From NCBI RefSeq assembly GCF_000341265.1, contig NZ_ANAE01000109.1, positions 1 to 34,187 of the forward strand: a DNA stretch of 34,187 bases, in the 5' to 3' direction. Positions 6,514-14,388 of the stretch are shown here, one piece after another; the first letter of the stretch is position 1, and each line of letters begins with the position of its first letter. The notes under the pieces were generated by a model that was given only the letters and a program-made list of their open reading frames with translations, was not told where the DNA came from and did not search any database. The position numbers and the translations under genes are program-made. This stretch comes from Nocardiopsis prasina DSM 43845. Its GTDB lineage: Bacteria; Actinomycetota; Actinomycetes; Streptosporangiales; Streptosporangiaceae.

Positions 6514-7611
6514 CTACTCGCCCTGGTCTGCCTTGGCCTTCTCCGCCTCGGCGGCCTCCCGCTCAGCCTTGCGCTCGGCCCGGCCGAAGCCGAGGAGCAG
6601 CGAGGCGACGGCGAACGACGCGAGCGTTCCGACCAGGACTCCGGCCAGGACACCGATGTGGTCGCCGCGCGGGGTGACCGCCATGAGGGCGAAGATGCTG
6701 CCGGGCGCCGGGGTGGCGAGCAGGCCGACGTCGAAGAGGAGGAACGTGGTGATGCCGGACATGCCACCGGCGATCGCCGCGAGGATGAGCTTCGGCTGGG
6801 CGAGGATGTACGGGAAGTAGATCTCGTGGATGCCACCGAAGAAGTGGATGATGATCGCACCGGGGGCGGTCGCCCTGCTCAGCTTCGGGCCGAAGAGCAT
6901 GCAGGCCACAAGGATGCCCAGACCCGGGCCGGGGCTGGTCTCGATGAGGAACTCGATGGCCTTGCCCTGGTCGGCGACCCGCACCACGCCCAGGGGTCCG
7001 AGGACACCGTGGTTGATGGCGTTGTTGAGGAACAGGACCTTGGCGGGCTCGATGATGATCGAGACCAGCGGCAGCAGCGACAGGTCGATGAGGAACTGCA
7101 CGCCCCGGCCGAGCCAGGAGGCGATGGTGGTGACCACAGGGCCAATGGCGTAGAGCCCCGTGATGGCCATGAGGCCACCGAGGATGCCGGCGCTGAAGTT
7201 GTTGACCAGCATCTCGAAGCCGCTGGGGGTCCTGGGCTGGAGGACCTTGTCGATCTGCTTGATCAGGTACGCGGCGAGCGGACCGGCCAGCATCGCGCCG
7301 AGGAACATCGGGATGTCGGCGGAGACGATCACACCGATGGTGGCGATGGCACCGACCACGCCGCCGCGCTTGTCGTAGATGAGGTGACCGCCGGTGTACC
7401 CGATCAGCAGCGGCAGCAGGAAGCTGATCATCGGGTCGACGAGCTGGGCCATGTGCTCGTTGGGCCACCAGCCGTCGGGGATGAACAGCGCCGTGATGAG
7501 GCCCCAGGCGATGAACGCGCCGATGTTGGGCATCACCATGCTCGCCAGGAAGCCGCCGAAGCGCTGGACTCCCGAGCGCACGTTGACGAGTCTGCTCTGC
7601 TGGGTTGACAT
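6514..7611 (-). CDS. mtlA: PTS mannitol-specific EIIC permease
   Basis: A 365-residue integral membrane protein that carries and phosphorylates its substrate across the membrane. The family signature GGIHEIYFPY is at residues 259-268, preceded by LFLNNAINHGVLGPLG (193-208) and ETSPGPGLG, all diagnostic of the MtlA C domain rather than the fructose or glucose families. Several hydrophobic segments are visible (about residues 20-45, 60-80, 85-120, 140-170, 300-340), and the protein ends in a charged tail (ERKAEREAAEAEKAKADQGE). The ATG at 7611 has a strong AGGAGG site six bases upstream; an in-frame upstream reading passes into the DeoR gene and is not needed. D-mannitol is the likeliest substrate, with related hexitols possible. 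Confidence 0.92.
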   Translation of the reverse strand: MSTQQSRLVNVRSGVQRFGGFLASMVMPNIGAFIAWGLITALFIPDGWWPNEHMAQLVDPMISFLLPLLIGYTGGHLIYDKRGGVVGAIATIGVIVSADIPMFLGAMLAGPLAAYLIKQIDKVLQPRTPSGFEMLVNNFSAGILGGLMAITGLYAIGPVVTTIASWLGRGVQFLIDLSLLPLVSIIIEPAKVLFLNNAINHGVLGPLGVVRVADQGKAIEFLIETSPGPGLGILVACMLFGPKLSRATAPGAIIIHFFGGIHEIYFPYILAQPKLILAAIAGGMSGITTFLLFDVGLLATPAPGSIFALMAVTPRGDHIGVLAGVLVGTLASFAVASLLLGFGRAERKAEREAAEAEKAKADQGE

Positions 7612-7679
7612 GGGGGAACCTCCTGGGAGGTCCGGCGGGCGGTCTGCCTCGGCCGGGGAGAGAGTGGTTGTGGGGTGGG

Positions 7680-8441
7680 TCAGACGGCGCGGACGTTGGG
7701 ACCGGCCGTCTCCAGTTCGTCCGCGAGTCCGTCGGCGAGTCCGTTGTCGGTGATGACGAGGTCGAGGTCCTCGACAGCGGCGAAACGGGCGAAGTGGTCG
7801 TTGCCGACCTTGGTGTGGTCGGCGAGGAGCACGGAGCGCCGAGAGGAGGCGATCATGGCCCTCTTGACCTCGGCCTCGGCCGGGTCGGGGGTGGTCAGGC
7901 CTCGTTCGACGGACACTCCGTTGGAGGCCATGAAGGCCACGTCGACGTAGCACTCGGCGAGGGCGCGCAGGGCCCAGGACTCGACGCTGGCCTGGGTCCG
8001 GGTCCGGATACGGCCGCCGAGAAGCATGAGGTTGATGTTGGTTCGTGGGGTGAGGGTGAGAGCTATTGAGAGGGAGTTGGTGACGACAGTGAGCTCGCGG
8101 TCCGTGGGCAGCTGTTCGGCCAGACGCCCCGTGGTGGATCCCGCGTCCAGGAGGATGGCGCCCTCGTCCGGAAGTTCGGCGAGCGCGGCCTTGGCGATCC
8201 GCTCCTTCTCCTGGGTCATGACGGAGTCGCGCACAGTGAGGGCGGGCTCGAAGCCCAGTCGCTCGACGGGGATCGCGCCACCGTGGACCCTGCGCAGGAC
8301 CCCGTGCCGCTCAAGGGCGGTGAGGTCGCGGCGGACGGTCTCGTAGGTCACGTCGAACTCCGAGGCGAGACCCGTCACGTCGACCCGACCATCGTGGCGG
8401 GCGCGTTCGAGGATCACCTTCTGGCGCTCTTCCGCGTACAT
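7680..8441 (-). CDS. DeoR/GlpR-family transcriptional repressor
   Basis: A 253-residue regulator. The N-terminal winged helix-turn-helix is at about residues 6-60 (VDVTGLASEFDVTYETVRRD then LERHGVLRRVHGGA), and the C-terminal sugar-phosphate sensor domain has ILLDAGSTTGRLAEQL, VVTNSLSIA, GGRIRTRTQASVE and LLADHTKVGNDHFARF, all typical of the family. Such proteins repress PTS and sugar-catabolic operons and are released by phosphorylated intermediates. It is the first gene of the leftward mannitol operon, 68 bases before EIIC, and divergent from the kinase-HPr operon, so it probably controls both through the repeats at 8457-8476. Use of a DeoR protein rather than the MtlR types of enteric bacteria or Bacillus is worth noting. 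Confidence 0.92.
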   Translation of the reverse strand: MYAEERQKVILERARHDGRVDVTGLASEFDVTYETVRRDLTALERHGVLRRVHGGAIPVERLGFEPALTVRDSVMTQEKERIAKAALAELPDEGAILLDAGSTTGRLAEQLPTDRELTVVTNSLSIALTLTPRTNINLMLLGGRIRTRTQASVESWALRALAECYVDVAFMASNGVSVERGLTTPDPAEAEVKRAMIASSRRSVLLADHTKVGNDHFARFAAVEDLDLVITDNGLADGLADELETAGPNVRAV

Positions 8442-8456
8442 GTTGGATCACCTGTG

Positions 8457-8476
8457 TTTCGGTGTGGTTTTCGGTG
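8457..8476. promoter_or_regulatory. Direct repeats, probable DeoR operator
   Basis: TTTCGGTG occurs at 8457-8464 and again at 8469-8476 (CACCGAAA twice when read leftwards), 12 bases apart, 16 bases upstream of the DeoR start codon. DeoR-family repressors commonly bind direct or imperfectly inverted repeats near their own promoters. The position would let the protein repress its own operon. Confidence 0.45.
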
Positions 8477-8651
8477 AGTTTAATGGTGTTGCATGGGACA
8501 CACAAGGGGTATCTCACCCCAATATCCCAGCAACCCCACCAGGTTGTCAGCAGAAGGATCATCCGACCCTCGGGCGTTGTGACCAGGAGACAGCACGGGT
8601 CACGCGACCCTCGGTCCACCGAGAAGCATCCATCGGATCCGCGTCACACCA

Positions 8652-8679
8652 TTGACACACACAGACAAACACACATAAT
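8652..8679 (+). promoter_or_regulatory. Sigma-70-like promoter for the kinase-HPr operon
   Basis: TTGACA at 8652-8657 and CATAAT at 8674-8679 are separated by 16 bases, an excellent match to the housekeeping consensus in an AT-rich patch of otherwise G+C-rich DNA. Transcription would begin near 8686, leaving a leader of roughly 115 bases before the ATG at 8804. Confidence 0.6.
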
Positions 8680-8803
8680 CAAAGACAGAACCACATCCCC
8701 CATGGAGACACCCACAGCCAGCGGAACCCCACCTCCTCGGGCGCACCCTTCCACTGCGGAGGCACCCGGACCGGGCGCGTCACACCCCTCGAAGAGAGCA
8801 CCC

Positions 8804-9748
8804 ATGATCCTGACCCTCACCCCGAACCCGAGCGTCGACCACACCCTTGAGGTCGACCGCCTCGTCCGAGGCGAGGTGCTCCGCGTGCGCGACACCCGCT
8901 CCCAGGCGGGCGGCAAGGGAGTGAACGTCTCCCGGGCCCTGTTCGGCAACGGGGTCACCACACGCGCGCTCCTCCCTGTCGGCGGCGGCGGTGGGGCCGA
9001 ACTCGTCACCCTCCTCGGCGACCTGCCCCGCGTCACCGTGCCCATCGCTGGTGAGACCCGCGGGAACGTCACCGTCACCGAGTCCGACGGCACCACCACC
9101 AAGCTCAACGCCGCCGGCCCCGTGATGTCCCCCGAGGAGGTCGAGGCCCTGCTCGACGCCCTGGAGGACGAGCTGACCCGCTCCCCCGCCTGGGTGGTGG
9201 CGAGCGGCAGCCTCCCCGCCGGGGTCCCCGAGGACCTGTACGTGCGGGTCGCGAGTCTGGCCGCCGCCCACGGCGTGCCCCTGGCCCTGGACACCTCCGG
9301 TGCGCCGCTGACCGCCGCCGCCAAGGCCGGATCCATCACCCTGCTCAAGCCCAACCAGGAGGAGCTCGCGGCGCTGGTCGACCGCGAGCTGACCACCCTC
9401 GGCGACGTCACCGAGGCGGCCCGTGAGGTCCTCGCCTGGGGAAACGAGTCCGCGCTGGTCACCCTGGGCGGCCACGGAGCGCTCCTCGTCACGGAGCGGG
9501 ACGTGCGTTGGGCACGCGGACCCCGGGTCCGCACCCGGAGTACCGTGGGCGCGGGTGACAGCGCGCTCGCGGGATTCCTCGCCGGAGACGGCTCCCCGGA
9601 GGAGCGCCTCCGTCAGGCCGTGGCCTGGGGGACCGCGGCCGTCGCGCTTCCGGGAACGACCGTCCCCCACCCCGACGACGTCGCCACCGACGGCGTCAGC
9701 CCGGCGACCGAGCCCGACCCTGACTGGCGCATCGAACCGTCGTCGTGA
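8804..9748 (+). CDS. fruK: PfkB-family sugar-phosphate kinase (1-phosphofructokinase type)
   Basis: A 314-residue cytoplasmic kinase. The start MILTLTPNPSVDHTLEVDRL is the hallmark of the FruK/LacC/PfkB hexose-phosphate kinase group; it is followed by SQAGGKGVNVSRAL, the substrate-contact region (ASGSLPAGVPEDLY), and the catalytic signature TVGAGDSALAGFLAG, whose Asp is the general base. The usual substrate is fructose-1-phosphate, giving fructose-1,6-bisphosphate; relatives act on fructose-6-phosphate or tagatose-6-phosphate. Next to a mannitol permease and a polyol-phosphate dehydrogenase, fructose-6-phosphate is a reasonable alternative substrate. The ATG at 8804 is chosen because it begins the conserved motif; a 34-residue longer start at 8702 is less likely. 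Confidence 0.9.
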   Translation: MILTLTPNPSVDHTLEVDRLVRGEVLRVRDTRSQAGGKGVNVSRALFGNGVTTRALLPVGGGGGAELVTLLGDLPRVTVPIAGETRGNVTVTESDGTTTKLNAAGPVMSPEEVEALLDALEDELTRSPAWVVASGSLPAGVPEDLYVRVASLAAAHGVPLALDTSGAPLTAAAKAGSITLLKPNQEELAALVDRELTTLGDVTEAAREVLAWGNESALVTLGGHGALLVTERDVRWARGPRVRTRSTVGAGDSALAGFLAGDGSPEERLRQAVAWGTAAVALPGTTVPHPDDVATDGVSPATEPDPDWRIEPSS

Positions 9749-9780
9749 CCACCCGTTCCACAGCCACACACCACCGTGAC

Positions 9781-9803
9781 CGGGGCCGGACCTCCCGGCC
9801 CCG
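9781..9803 (+). repeat. Intercistronic hairpin between the kinase and HPr genes
   Basis: CGGGGCCGG (9781-9789) and CCGGCCCCG (9795-9803) form a perfect nine-base stem with an ACCTC loop. It lacks a T-run. Lying just before the HPr ribosome-binding site, it may stop RNA decay or partly terminate transcription so that HPr and the kinase are made in different amounts. Confidence 0.5.
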
Positions 9804-9826
9804 CCCGACACCCTCCAAGGACTGAC

Positions 9827-10096
9827 ATGCCCGAGCGCACCGTTGTCATCGGATCCCTCCTCGGCCTGCACGCCCGGCCCGCGACACTCTTCGTCCAGGC
9901 GGTCAACGAGACCGGTCTGCCCGTGACCGTCTCCCGCGCGGACCACAAGCCGGTGGACGCCCGCAGCGTGCTGGCGGTCATGGCGATGGGGGCCTCACAC
10001 GGCGAGACCATCACGCTGACCTGCGAGGACGAGAACTCGGACGCGGCCCTGGACGGCCTGGTGGAGATGCTCGGCAAGGAACTGGACCCGAAGTAG
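9827..10096 (+). CDS. ptsH: Phosphocarrier protein HPr
   Basis: An 89-residue cytoplasmic phosphocarrier that shuttles phosphate from Enzyme I to EIIA. The active-site histidine is His15 in GLHARPATLFVQAV. Ser47 (ARSVLAVMAMG) aligns with the regulatory serine of Firmicutes HPr, but no HPr kinase is visible here. The ATG at 9827 has AAGGA five bases upstream and gives the standard HPr length; the frame is open further upstream but only over the hairpin. It is the second gene of the rightward operon, so HPr and Enzyme I are split between the two divergent transcripts. Confidence 0.95.
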   Translation: MPERTVVIGSLLGLHARPATLFVQAVNETGLPVTVSRADHKPVDARSVLAVMAMGASHGETITLTCEDENSDAALDGLVEMLGKELDPK

Positions 10097-10104
10097 CCGG
10101 GACC

Positions 10105-10132
10105 GGGGCGGGCGGCCGTCCCCGCCCGCCCC
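10105..10132. terminator. Hairpin terminator between convergent ptsH and acyl-CoA synthetase genes
   Basis: GGGGCGGGCGG (10105-10115) and CCGCCCGCCCC (10122-10132) form a perfect 11-base stem with a six-base loop, 8 bases past the ptsH stop and 18 bases from the stop of the leftward synthetase. There is no T-run, which is usual for actinomycete terminators, and symmetry suggests it acts in both directions. Confidence 0.7.
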
Positions 10133-10150
10133 TCCAGGCCAACCCGCCCC

Positions 10151-11791
10151 TCAGATCAGCCCGCCGTCGAGTAGACGGACGGCCTCCTCGCGCATCTGGA
10201 CCTTGCGGACCTTGCCGGTGACCGTCATGGGGAACTCGTCCACCACGTGGACGTAGCGCGGGATCTTGTAGTGCGCGATCCGGCCCTCGCAGAAGGCGCG
10301 CAGGGCCTCGGCGGTGAGGGGATCGGCGCCGTCGCGCATGCGCACCCAGACCATCAGCTCCTCGCCGTACCTCTGGTCCGGAACCCCGATGACCTGGGCG
10401 TCCAGCAGGTCGGGGTGGGTGTACAGCAGCTCCTCCACCTCGCGCGGGTAGATGTTCTCGCCGCCCCGGATCACCATGTCCTTGATGCGGCCGGTGATGC
10501 TCACGTAGCCGTCGTCGTCCATGACGGCGAGGTCGCCGGTGTGCATCCAGCGGCCCGCGTCGACCGCCTCGGCCGTCTTGTCCGGCTGGTTCCAGTAGCC
10601 GAGCATCACCGAGTAGCCCCGGGTGCACAGTTCGCCGGGGACGCCGCGCGGGACCGTGACCCCGGAGGCGGGGTCGATGACCTTCACCTCCAGATGCGGC
10701 CCGACCCTGCCCACGGTGGACACCCGGCGCTCCAGAGAGTCGTCGGTCCGCGTCTGGGTGCTCACCGGGGAGGTCTCCGTCATCCCGTAGCAGATCGACA
10801 CTCCGGCCATCCCCATCCGGTCGATGACCTGGCGCATCACCTCGACCGGGCAGGGCGACCCGGCCATGATCCCGGTGCGCAGCGTGGAGAGGTCGTAGGA
10901 GTCGAAGTCGGGCAGGGCCAGCTCGGCGATGAACATGGCGGGCACGCCGTACAGCGAGGTGCAGCGCTCCGCCTGGACGGCGTCGAGCGCGGCGGCGGGG
11001 TCGAACCCGGGGCCCGGGATGACCATGCACGCACCGTGGCTGGTGGCGGCCAGGTTTCCCATCACCATGCCGAAGCAGTGGTAGAAGGGCACGGGGATGC
11101 AGATCCGGTCGGCCTCGGTGTATCCCAGCAGCTCACCGACGGAGTAGCCGTTGTTGAGGATGTTGTGGTGGGATAGGGTCGCGCCCTTGGGGAACCCGGT
11201 CGTGCCGGAGGTGTACTGGATGTTGACCGGGTCGTCCGGGGAGAGCGTGGCCTCGACCTCGTGGAGTGCGTCCGGATCGCCCCCGTCACCGGCGGCGAGC
11301 AGCGCCGCCCAGGCCGGGCCGTCGAAGAGCACCACCTCGCGCAGCTCGGGGCACTTTCCGCGCACCTGCTCGATCATCGCGGCGTAGTCGGAGGACTTGA
11401 ACGAGGGCGCGGCGACCAGCACCGAGATCCCCGCCTGGTTGAGCACGTACTCCAACTCGTGGGTGCGGTAGGCGGGGTTGATGTTCACCATGACGGCGCC
11501 GACGCGGGCGGTCGCGTACTGGACGAGGACCCACTCGGTCCGGTTGGGCGCCCAGACGCCGACCCGGTCCCCCTTCACCACGCCGAGGTCGAGCAGTCCC
11601 AGCGCCACCCGCTCGACCTCCGCGCCGAACTCCCGGTAGGTGAGCCGGAGCCCGGAGGCCCGGTCCACCAGAGCGTCCCGGTCGGGGTGCGCGGCCACGG
11701 TCCGGGCCAGGTCGCCGCCGATGGTGTCGCCGAGCAGAGGGGTGGTGGAGGTGCCGGAGGCGTAGCTGGGAAGGGCGGCGTTCACACTCAA
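10151..11791 (-). CDS. AMP-binding acyl-CoA synthetase (FadD-like)
   Basis: A 546-residue ANL-superfamily enzyme that activates a fatty or other carboxylic acid as an acyl-adenylate and transfers it to CoA. The ATP-binding motif is [20 protein letters not shown], followed by [12 protein letters not shown], the hinge region [17 protein letters not shown] and [20 protein letters not shown], and the C-terminal catalytic lysine in [17 protein letters not shown] choose the TTG at 11791 because AAGGAG stands seven bases upstream; a GTG two codons later would be too far. The SDR gene upstream is 142 bases away on the same strand and may be co-expressed. A CRP-like site lies about 75 bases upstream. 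The acid substrate cannot be told from the sequence. Confidence 0.9.
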   Translation of the reverse strand: MSVNAALPSYASGTSTTPLLGDTIGGDLARTVAAHPDRDALVDRASGLRLTYREFGAEVERVALGLLDLGVVKGDRVGVWAPNRTEWVLVQYATARVGAVMVNINPAYRTHELEYVLNQAGISVLVAAPSFKSSDYAAMIEQVRGKCPELREVVLFDGPAWAALLAAGDGGDPDALHEVEATLSPDDPVNIQYTSGTTGFPKGATLSHHNILNNGYSVGELLGYTEADRICIPVPFYHCFGMVMGNLAATSHGACMVIPGPGFDPAAALDAVQAERCTSLYGVPAMFIAELALPDFDSYDLSTLRTGIMAGSPCPVEVMRQVIDRMGMAGVSICYGMTETSPVSTQTRTDDSLERRVSTVGRVGPHLEVKVIDPASGVTVPRGVPGELCTRGYSVMLGYWNQPDKTAEAVDAGRWMHTGDLAVMDDDGYVSITGRIKDMVIRGGENIYPREVEELLYTHPDLLDAQVIGVPDQRYGEELMVWVRMRDGADPLTAEALRAFCEGRIAHYKIPRYVHVVDEFPMTVTGKVRKVQMREEAVRLLDGGLI

Positions 11792-11862
11792 GTCCAGGCT
11801 CCTTGCCGTGCGGGACAGTGGATCCCACGCCCGGAGGAGCACTGGCCGCACCCCTCCGGACA

Positions 11863-11878
11863 TGTAAGCCAGATCACA
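11863..11878 (-). promoter_or_regulatory. CRP/cAMP-receptor-like binding site
   Basis: Read leftwards the site is TGTGA-TCTGGC-TTACA, matching nine of the ten conserved bases of TGTGA-N6-TCACA. It lies about 75 bases upstream of the acyl-CoA synthetase start, a plausible activator or repressor position. Single sites of this kind can occur by chance, so support is moderate. Confidence 0.4.
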
Positions 11879-11900
11879 CTTATCACGCACCCCGGTCCGA

Positions 11901-11914
11901 GGGAAGGCCTTCCC
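11901..11914. promoter_or_regulatory. 14-base perfect palindrome after the SDR gene
   Basis: GGGAAGG followed by CCTTCCC, with no spacer, between the SDR stop and the acyl-CoA synthetase start. With no loop it makes a weak hairpin, so a dimeric-protein site is more likely than a terminator. The degraded TetR gene nearby may have encoded the original ligand, but this is a guess. Confidence 0.3.
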
Positions 11915-11933
11915 CTCCGCCCCGGGAGGACGC

Positions 11934-12689
11934 CTACTCCTTGACTCGGTGCACCTTGTGCGCGGCCGCCTGGGCGCGCGGACGGACCACGAGCAGGTCG
12001 ACGTTGACGTGCGGCGGCCGGGTGATCGCCCACACGATGGTGTCGGCCACGTCCTCGGCGCTCAGCGGGTCCGGAACCCCGGCGTACACGGCCTCGGCAC
12101 GCTCGGCGTCCCCGCGCAGGCGGTTGAGGGAGAACTCCTCGGTCTTGACCATGCCGGGGGCCACCTCCAGGACGCGGACCGGTTCCCCGCACAGTTCCAG
12201 GCGCAGGGTGGCGGCCAGGGTGTGGGCTCCGTGCTTGGCGGCCACGTAACCGCCGCCGCCCTCGTAGACGCCGTGTCCGGCCACTGAGGAGACGACCAGG
12301 ACGGTGCCGTCCCCGCTGGCGATGAGCTTGGGCAGCAGGGCCTGGGTCATGTTGAGCACGCCCAGGACGTTGACCTCGTACATGCGCCGCCAGTCGGCGG
12401 GGTCGCCGTTGGCGACGGTCTCGGTGCCGATCGCCCCGCCCGCGTTGTTGACCAGCACGTCACAGGAGCCCAGCTCCTCGGCGAAGGCGTCGACGTCCGC
12501 GCGGTCGGTGACGTCGAGGACCCGGGCGCGGGCCGAGTGACCGCTGCCGGTGATCTCCTCGGCGAGCGCCTCGATCCGGTCGGCGCGGCGGGCCACCAGG
12601 ACCACCTCGTAGCCCTCGGCGGCGAGCCCGCGCGCGGTGGCGGCACCGATCCCGCTGCTGGCTCCGGTGACGACCGCGGTCGCTGTCAT
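11934..12689 (-). CDS. Short-chain dehydrogenase/reductase (classical SDR)
   Basis: A 251-residue NAD(P)-dependent oxidoreductase. The cofactor motif is [13 protein letters not shown] at residues 6-18, with the basic ARRADR afterwards favouring NADP(H). NNAG, the catalytic VVSSVAG serine and the YVAAK tyrosine-lysine pair are all present, followed by [13 protein letters not shown], as in SDR family oxidoreductases related to YdfG. Length is normal. It may share an operon with the acyl-CoA synthetase. A truncated TetR-type regulator remnant lies divergently upstream, suggesting the gene was once controlled by it. The substrate is unknown. Confidence 0.9.
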   Translation of the reverse strand: MTATAVVTGASSGIGAATARGLAAEGYEVVLVARRADRIEALAEEITGSGHSARARVLDVTDRADVDAFAEELGSCDVLVNNAGGAIGTETVANGDPADWRRMYEVNVLGVLNMTQALLPKLIASGDGTVLVVSSVAGHGVYEGGGGYVAAKHGAHTLAATLRLELCGEPVRVLEVAPGMVKTEEFSLNRLRGDAERAEAVYAGVPDPLSAEDVADTIVWAITRPPHVNVDLLVVRPRAQAAAHKVHRVKE

Positions 12690-12759
12690 GTGGTTCCTCC
12701 CAAGGTCAGGTGTCGCGCCGAGCGTATCCGGGGACGGGGGTACTCATCGCCCTCTGGTG

Positions 12760-13302
12760 ATGGACGCGGTCTACCACCTACAAACCGCTGAACATAACGA
12801 CATTAGTGAGCTGCGCAGAGACCTGCTGGTGCTGCCGCACCAGACCCCGTCCCCTCTCCGGCCCGGCCCGGCCGGGGAGCCCCTGCGCTACCTGCTCGGG
12901 GGTGCGCGACCTTACACGAAGCACGCCGTGGAGATTCGCTCCCATTCCCCGGGAATGGGGCGGCGGATGATGGCGGAGATCATCGGCAGGACCGTGGCGC
13001 GCGGGGTGATCGATCCCGAGGCTGCGGTTAGCACCCAGCTGGAGGTGTGCCAGGCACTACTACGCAACCACTTTCGATTCTGGCTAGAACCCATCCCGGA
13101 CAACTTGGTGGTAGAGGTCGTGGACACAGTCCTGTCCTACTGCTCCACTCGAGCCCGAACCTCGGGGTTGTGCCCGGGAGCTCGCGCTTTCCACCTGCGA
13201 AAATGCCCGATCAACCACCCTGGCTTCAGGTTGAGGGCACGGCTCAAAGGACCGAATATCAACTGCCCTTGCTGTGCTGCTTCTCAGTCAGATCGTCTTT
13301 GA
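12760..13302 (+). pseudogene. TetR-family regulator remnant lacking its DNA-binding domain
   Basis: From about 12760 to 13140 the frame reads like the C-terminal ligand-binding half of a TetR/AcrR regulator: NDISELRRDLLVLPHQ, GEPLRYLLGGARP, MGRRMMAEIIGRTVARGVID, LEVCQALLRNHFRFWLEPIP and LVVEVVDTVL match the helical pattern of the TetR_C families. No helix-turn-helix precedes it: only about 70 bases separate it from the divergent SDR start. After VDTVL the sequence turns into an unrelated tail (SYCSTRARTSGLCPGARAFH ...) with no family match. It is therefore a relic with the front half deleted, sitting at the left edge of the lower-G+C defence block. Confidence 0.6.
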
Positions 13303-13459
13303 TGACCGAGTTGAGCAGCGGAAGCGCGCCACCGAATGCCGCTCCTGCTGTGAGAATTGCAACCGGCCATGACTCTGCGGCCAAGAGCGTAAGCGCGCCA
13401 GCGACAACACTGACCCAGCAGCAGCCGAAGAAGATGGTCGCTGCACGCTGGTCAACCAT
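13259..13459 (-). CDS. Small two-helix membrane protein
   Basis: A 66-residue protein with two hydrophobic segments, about residues 8-27 (TIFFGCCWVSVVAGALTLLA) and 31-51 (WPVAILTAGAAFGGALPLLN), and a charged tail. A GGAGG site seven bases upstream of the ATG strongly supports translation. It starts 31 bases after the HNH endonuclease stop on the same strand, so the two probably form an operon. I recognise no family. Small membrane partners occur in several anti-phage systems as pore formers or anchors, but nothing here proves such a role. Confidence 0.7.
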   Translation of the reverse strand: MVDQRAATIFFGCCWVSVVAGALTLLAAESWPVAILTAGAAFGGALPLLNSVIKDDLTEKQHSKGS

Positions 13460-13490
13460 GCTGATGCCTCCAAAGCCCGGATTTCAAGGA

Positions 13491-14288
13491 TCAGTCCTCT
13501 TCCTCTGAACCGAGCATCCGAGCAAGCTCGCGCCGGAGGCCCTCCCGCTCGACCCCGGGAAGCTGCCGGTAGTGCGCCCAAACCTGTTCAGCTTTGGACA
13601 TGGGACGCCGGTCCAGCGCCATCCAGGAGAGGAGGTTCGTCTTCTCGCGCTTCGACAGCTCCCGAACCTGGTCACGCACATGGTCCGCAGTGAACTGCAC
13701 AGGGGTGAGTTGCTTCGCTGTCTCGTTACACCGAGCACACTCGGTCACGAGATTCTCCGCGGCTGCGCTCGCGCCATAAGCGTGTGCGTTGATGTGACCG
13801 AGAGTCAGCCGGGCGCTGCTACCAGGCTCTTCCGGATACTCTTCACCGGATGAGATACCGCACCGGACGCACCGGTGGTGGTCACGGTCCATGACCTCAC
13901 GTCGAAGCCTCCCGCTGACTGTTCTCAACCCGGTCGAACGTTTCCCCGGTTCCCACACATGAGCGCCGATGGTCTCCAGGAAAAGCTCGTCAGGACTAAG
14001 CGAAGCCATGTCACGGTATGTCTTGATGATCCATCCGGCTGGTCGAAGGTCGCGCATACGCCGGTCGATCTGCTCGACCCCAGGGATAGCTTCCCTCATG
14101 TCCTGTTTGCGGAAACGCTGACCTTCTCCCACCTGCTCATACAGCCAAAGGGCGACACGGATGCGCCCTCCAAGCGACCGGTCGCTCCAGTCAGGACGTC
14201 CTTCTTCTGTGGGCACGCTCGTTCGGGTCCGTTTCTGTCCGGCATGGCCTTTGCCTGCTAATGCGGGCTTACTTGAGGGTGAGAGCAT
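13491..14288 (-). CDS. HNH endonuclease
   Basis: A 265-residue protein. The nuclease core lies at about residues 125-195: zinc-binding Cys140/Cys143 (CVRC) and Cys184/Cys187 (CARC), with His165 (LTLGHINAH), Asn179 (AENL) and Asn188 completing an H-N-N pattern. The N-terminal 110 residues (GGRIRVALWLYEQVGEGQRF, RKQDMREAIPGVEQIDRRMR, AGWIIKTYRD) look like a winged-helix DNA-reading domain. Such HNH proteins are often restriction endonucleases coded beside a C5-cytosine methyltransferase, and one starts 263 bases away on the opposite strand. It could be the restriction partner of that methylase, or a second nuclease alongside the NaeI-like enzyme. The small membrane protein gene follows in the same operon. 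Confidence 0.85.
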   Translation of the reverse strand: MLSPSSKPALAGKGHAGQKRTRTSVPTEEGRPDWSDRSLGGRIRVALWLYEQVGEGQRFRKQDMREAIPGVEQIDRRMRDLRPAGWIIKTYRDMASLSPDELFLETIGAHVWEPGKRSTGLRTVSGRLRREVMDRDHHRCVRCGISSGEEYPEEPGSSARLTLGHINAHAYGASAAAENLVTECARCNETAKQLTPVQFTADHVRDQVRELSKREKTNLLSWMALDRRPMSKAEQVWAHYRQLPGVEREGLRRELARMLGSEEED

Positions 14289-14388
14289 CGTAACCTGTCG
14301 GCACCTTCACGGCAAGATCCGGCAAGCCATCGGCGCCCATCGGCATACTAGTAGACATCGATCCGGTCTGCGGGACTGGTCGGACCCC

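Larger units (their letters stand above)
8442..8803. promoter_or_regulatory. Divergent control region of the PTS operons
   Basis: This 362-base gap between the DeoR gene (leftwards) and the sugar-phosphate kinase gene (rightwards) is clearly less G+C-rich than its neighbours. It holds the TTTCGGTG repeats next to the DeoR start, a short inverted repeat (GGGGT-ATCTC-ACCCC at about 8505-8520), and a good rightward promoter at 8652-8679. An ATG at 8702 is in frame with the kinase but would add an unlikely Pro/Ala/Ser-rich leader. Confidence 0.6.

Noticed and set aside
5733-6860. A 375-residue reading of EIIA with a long Ser/Arg-rich N-terminus
   Set aside because: The extension is out-of-frame EIIB and EIIC sequence; the TTG at 6173 gives normal EIIA length.
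6100-7608. A 502-residue plus-strand frame opposite the PTS permease genes
   Set aside because: Antisense shadow of EIIC and EIIB, both certain.
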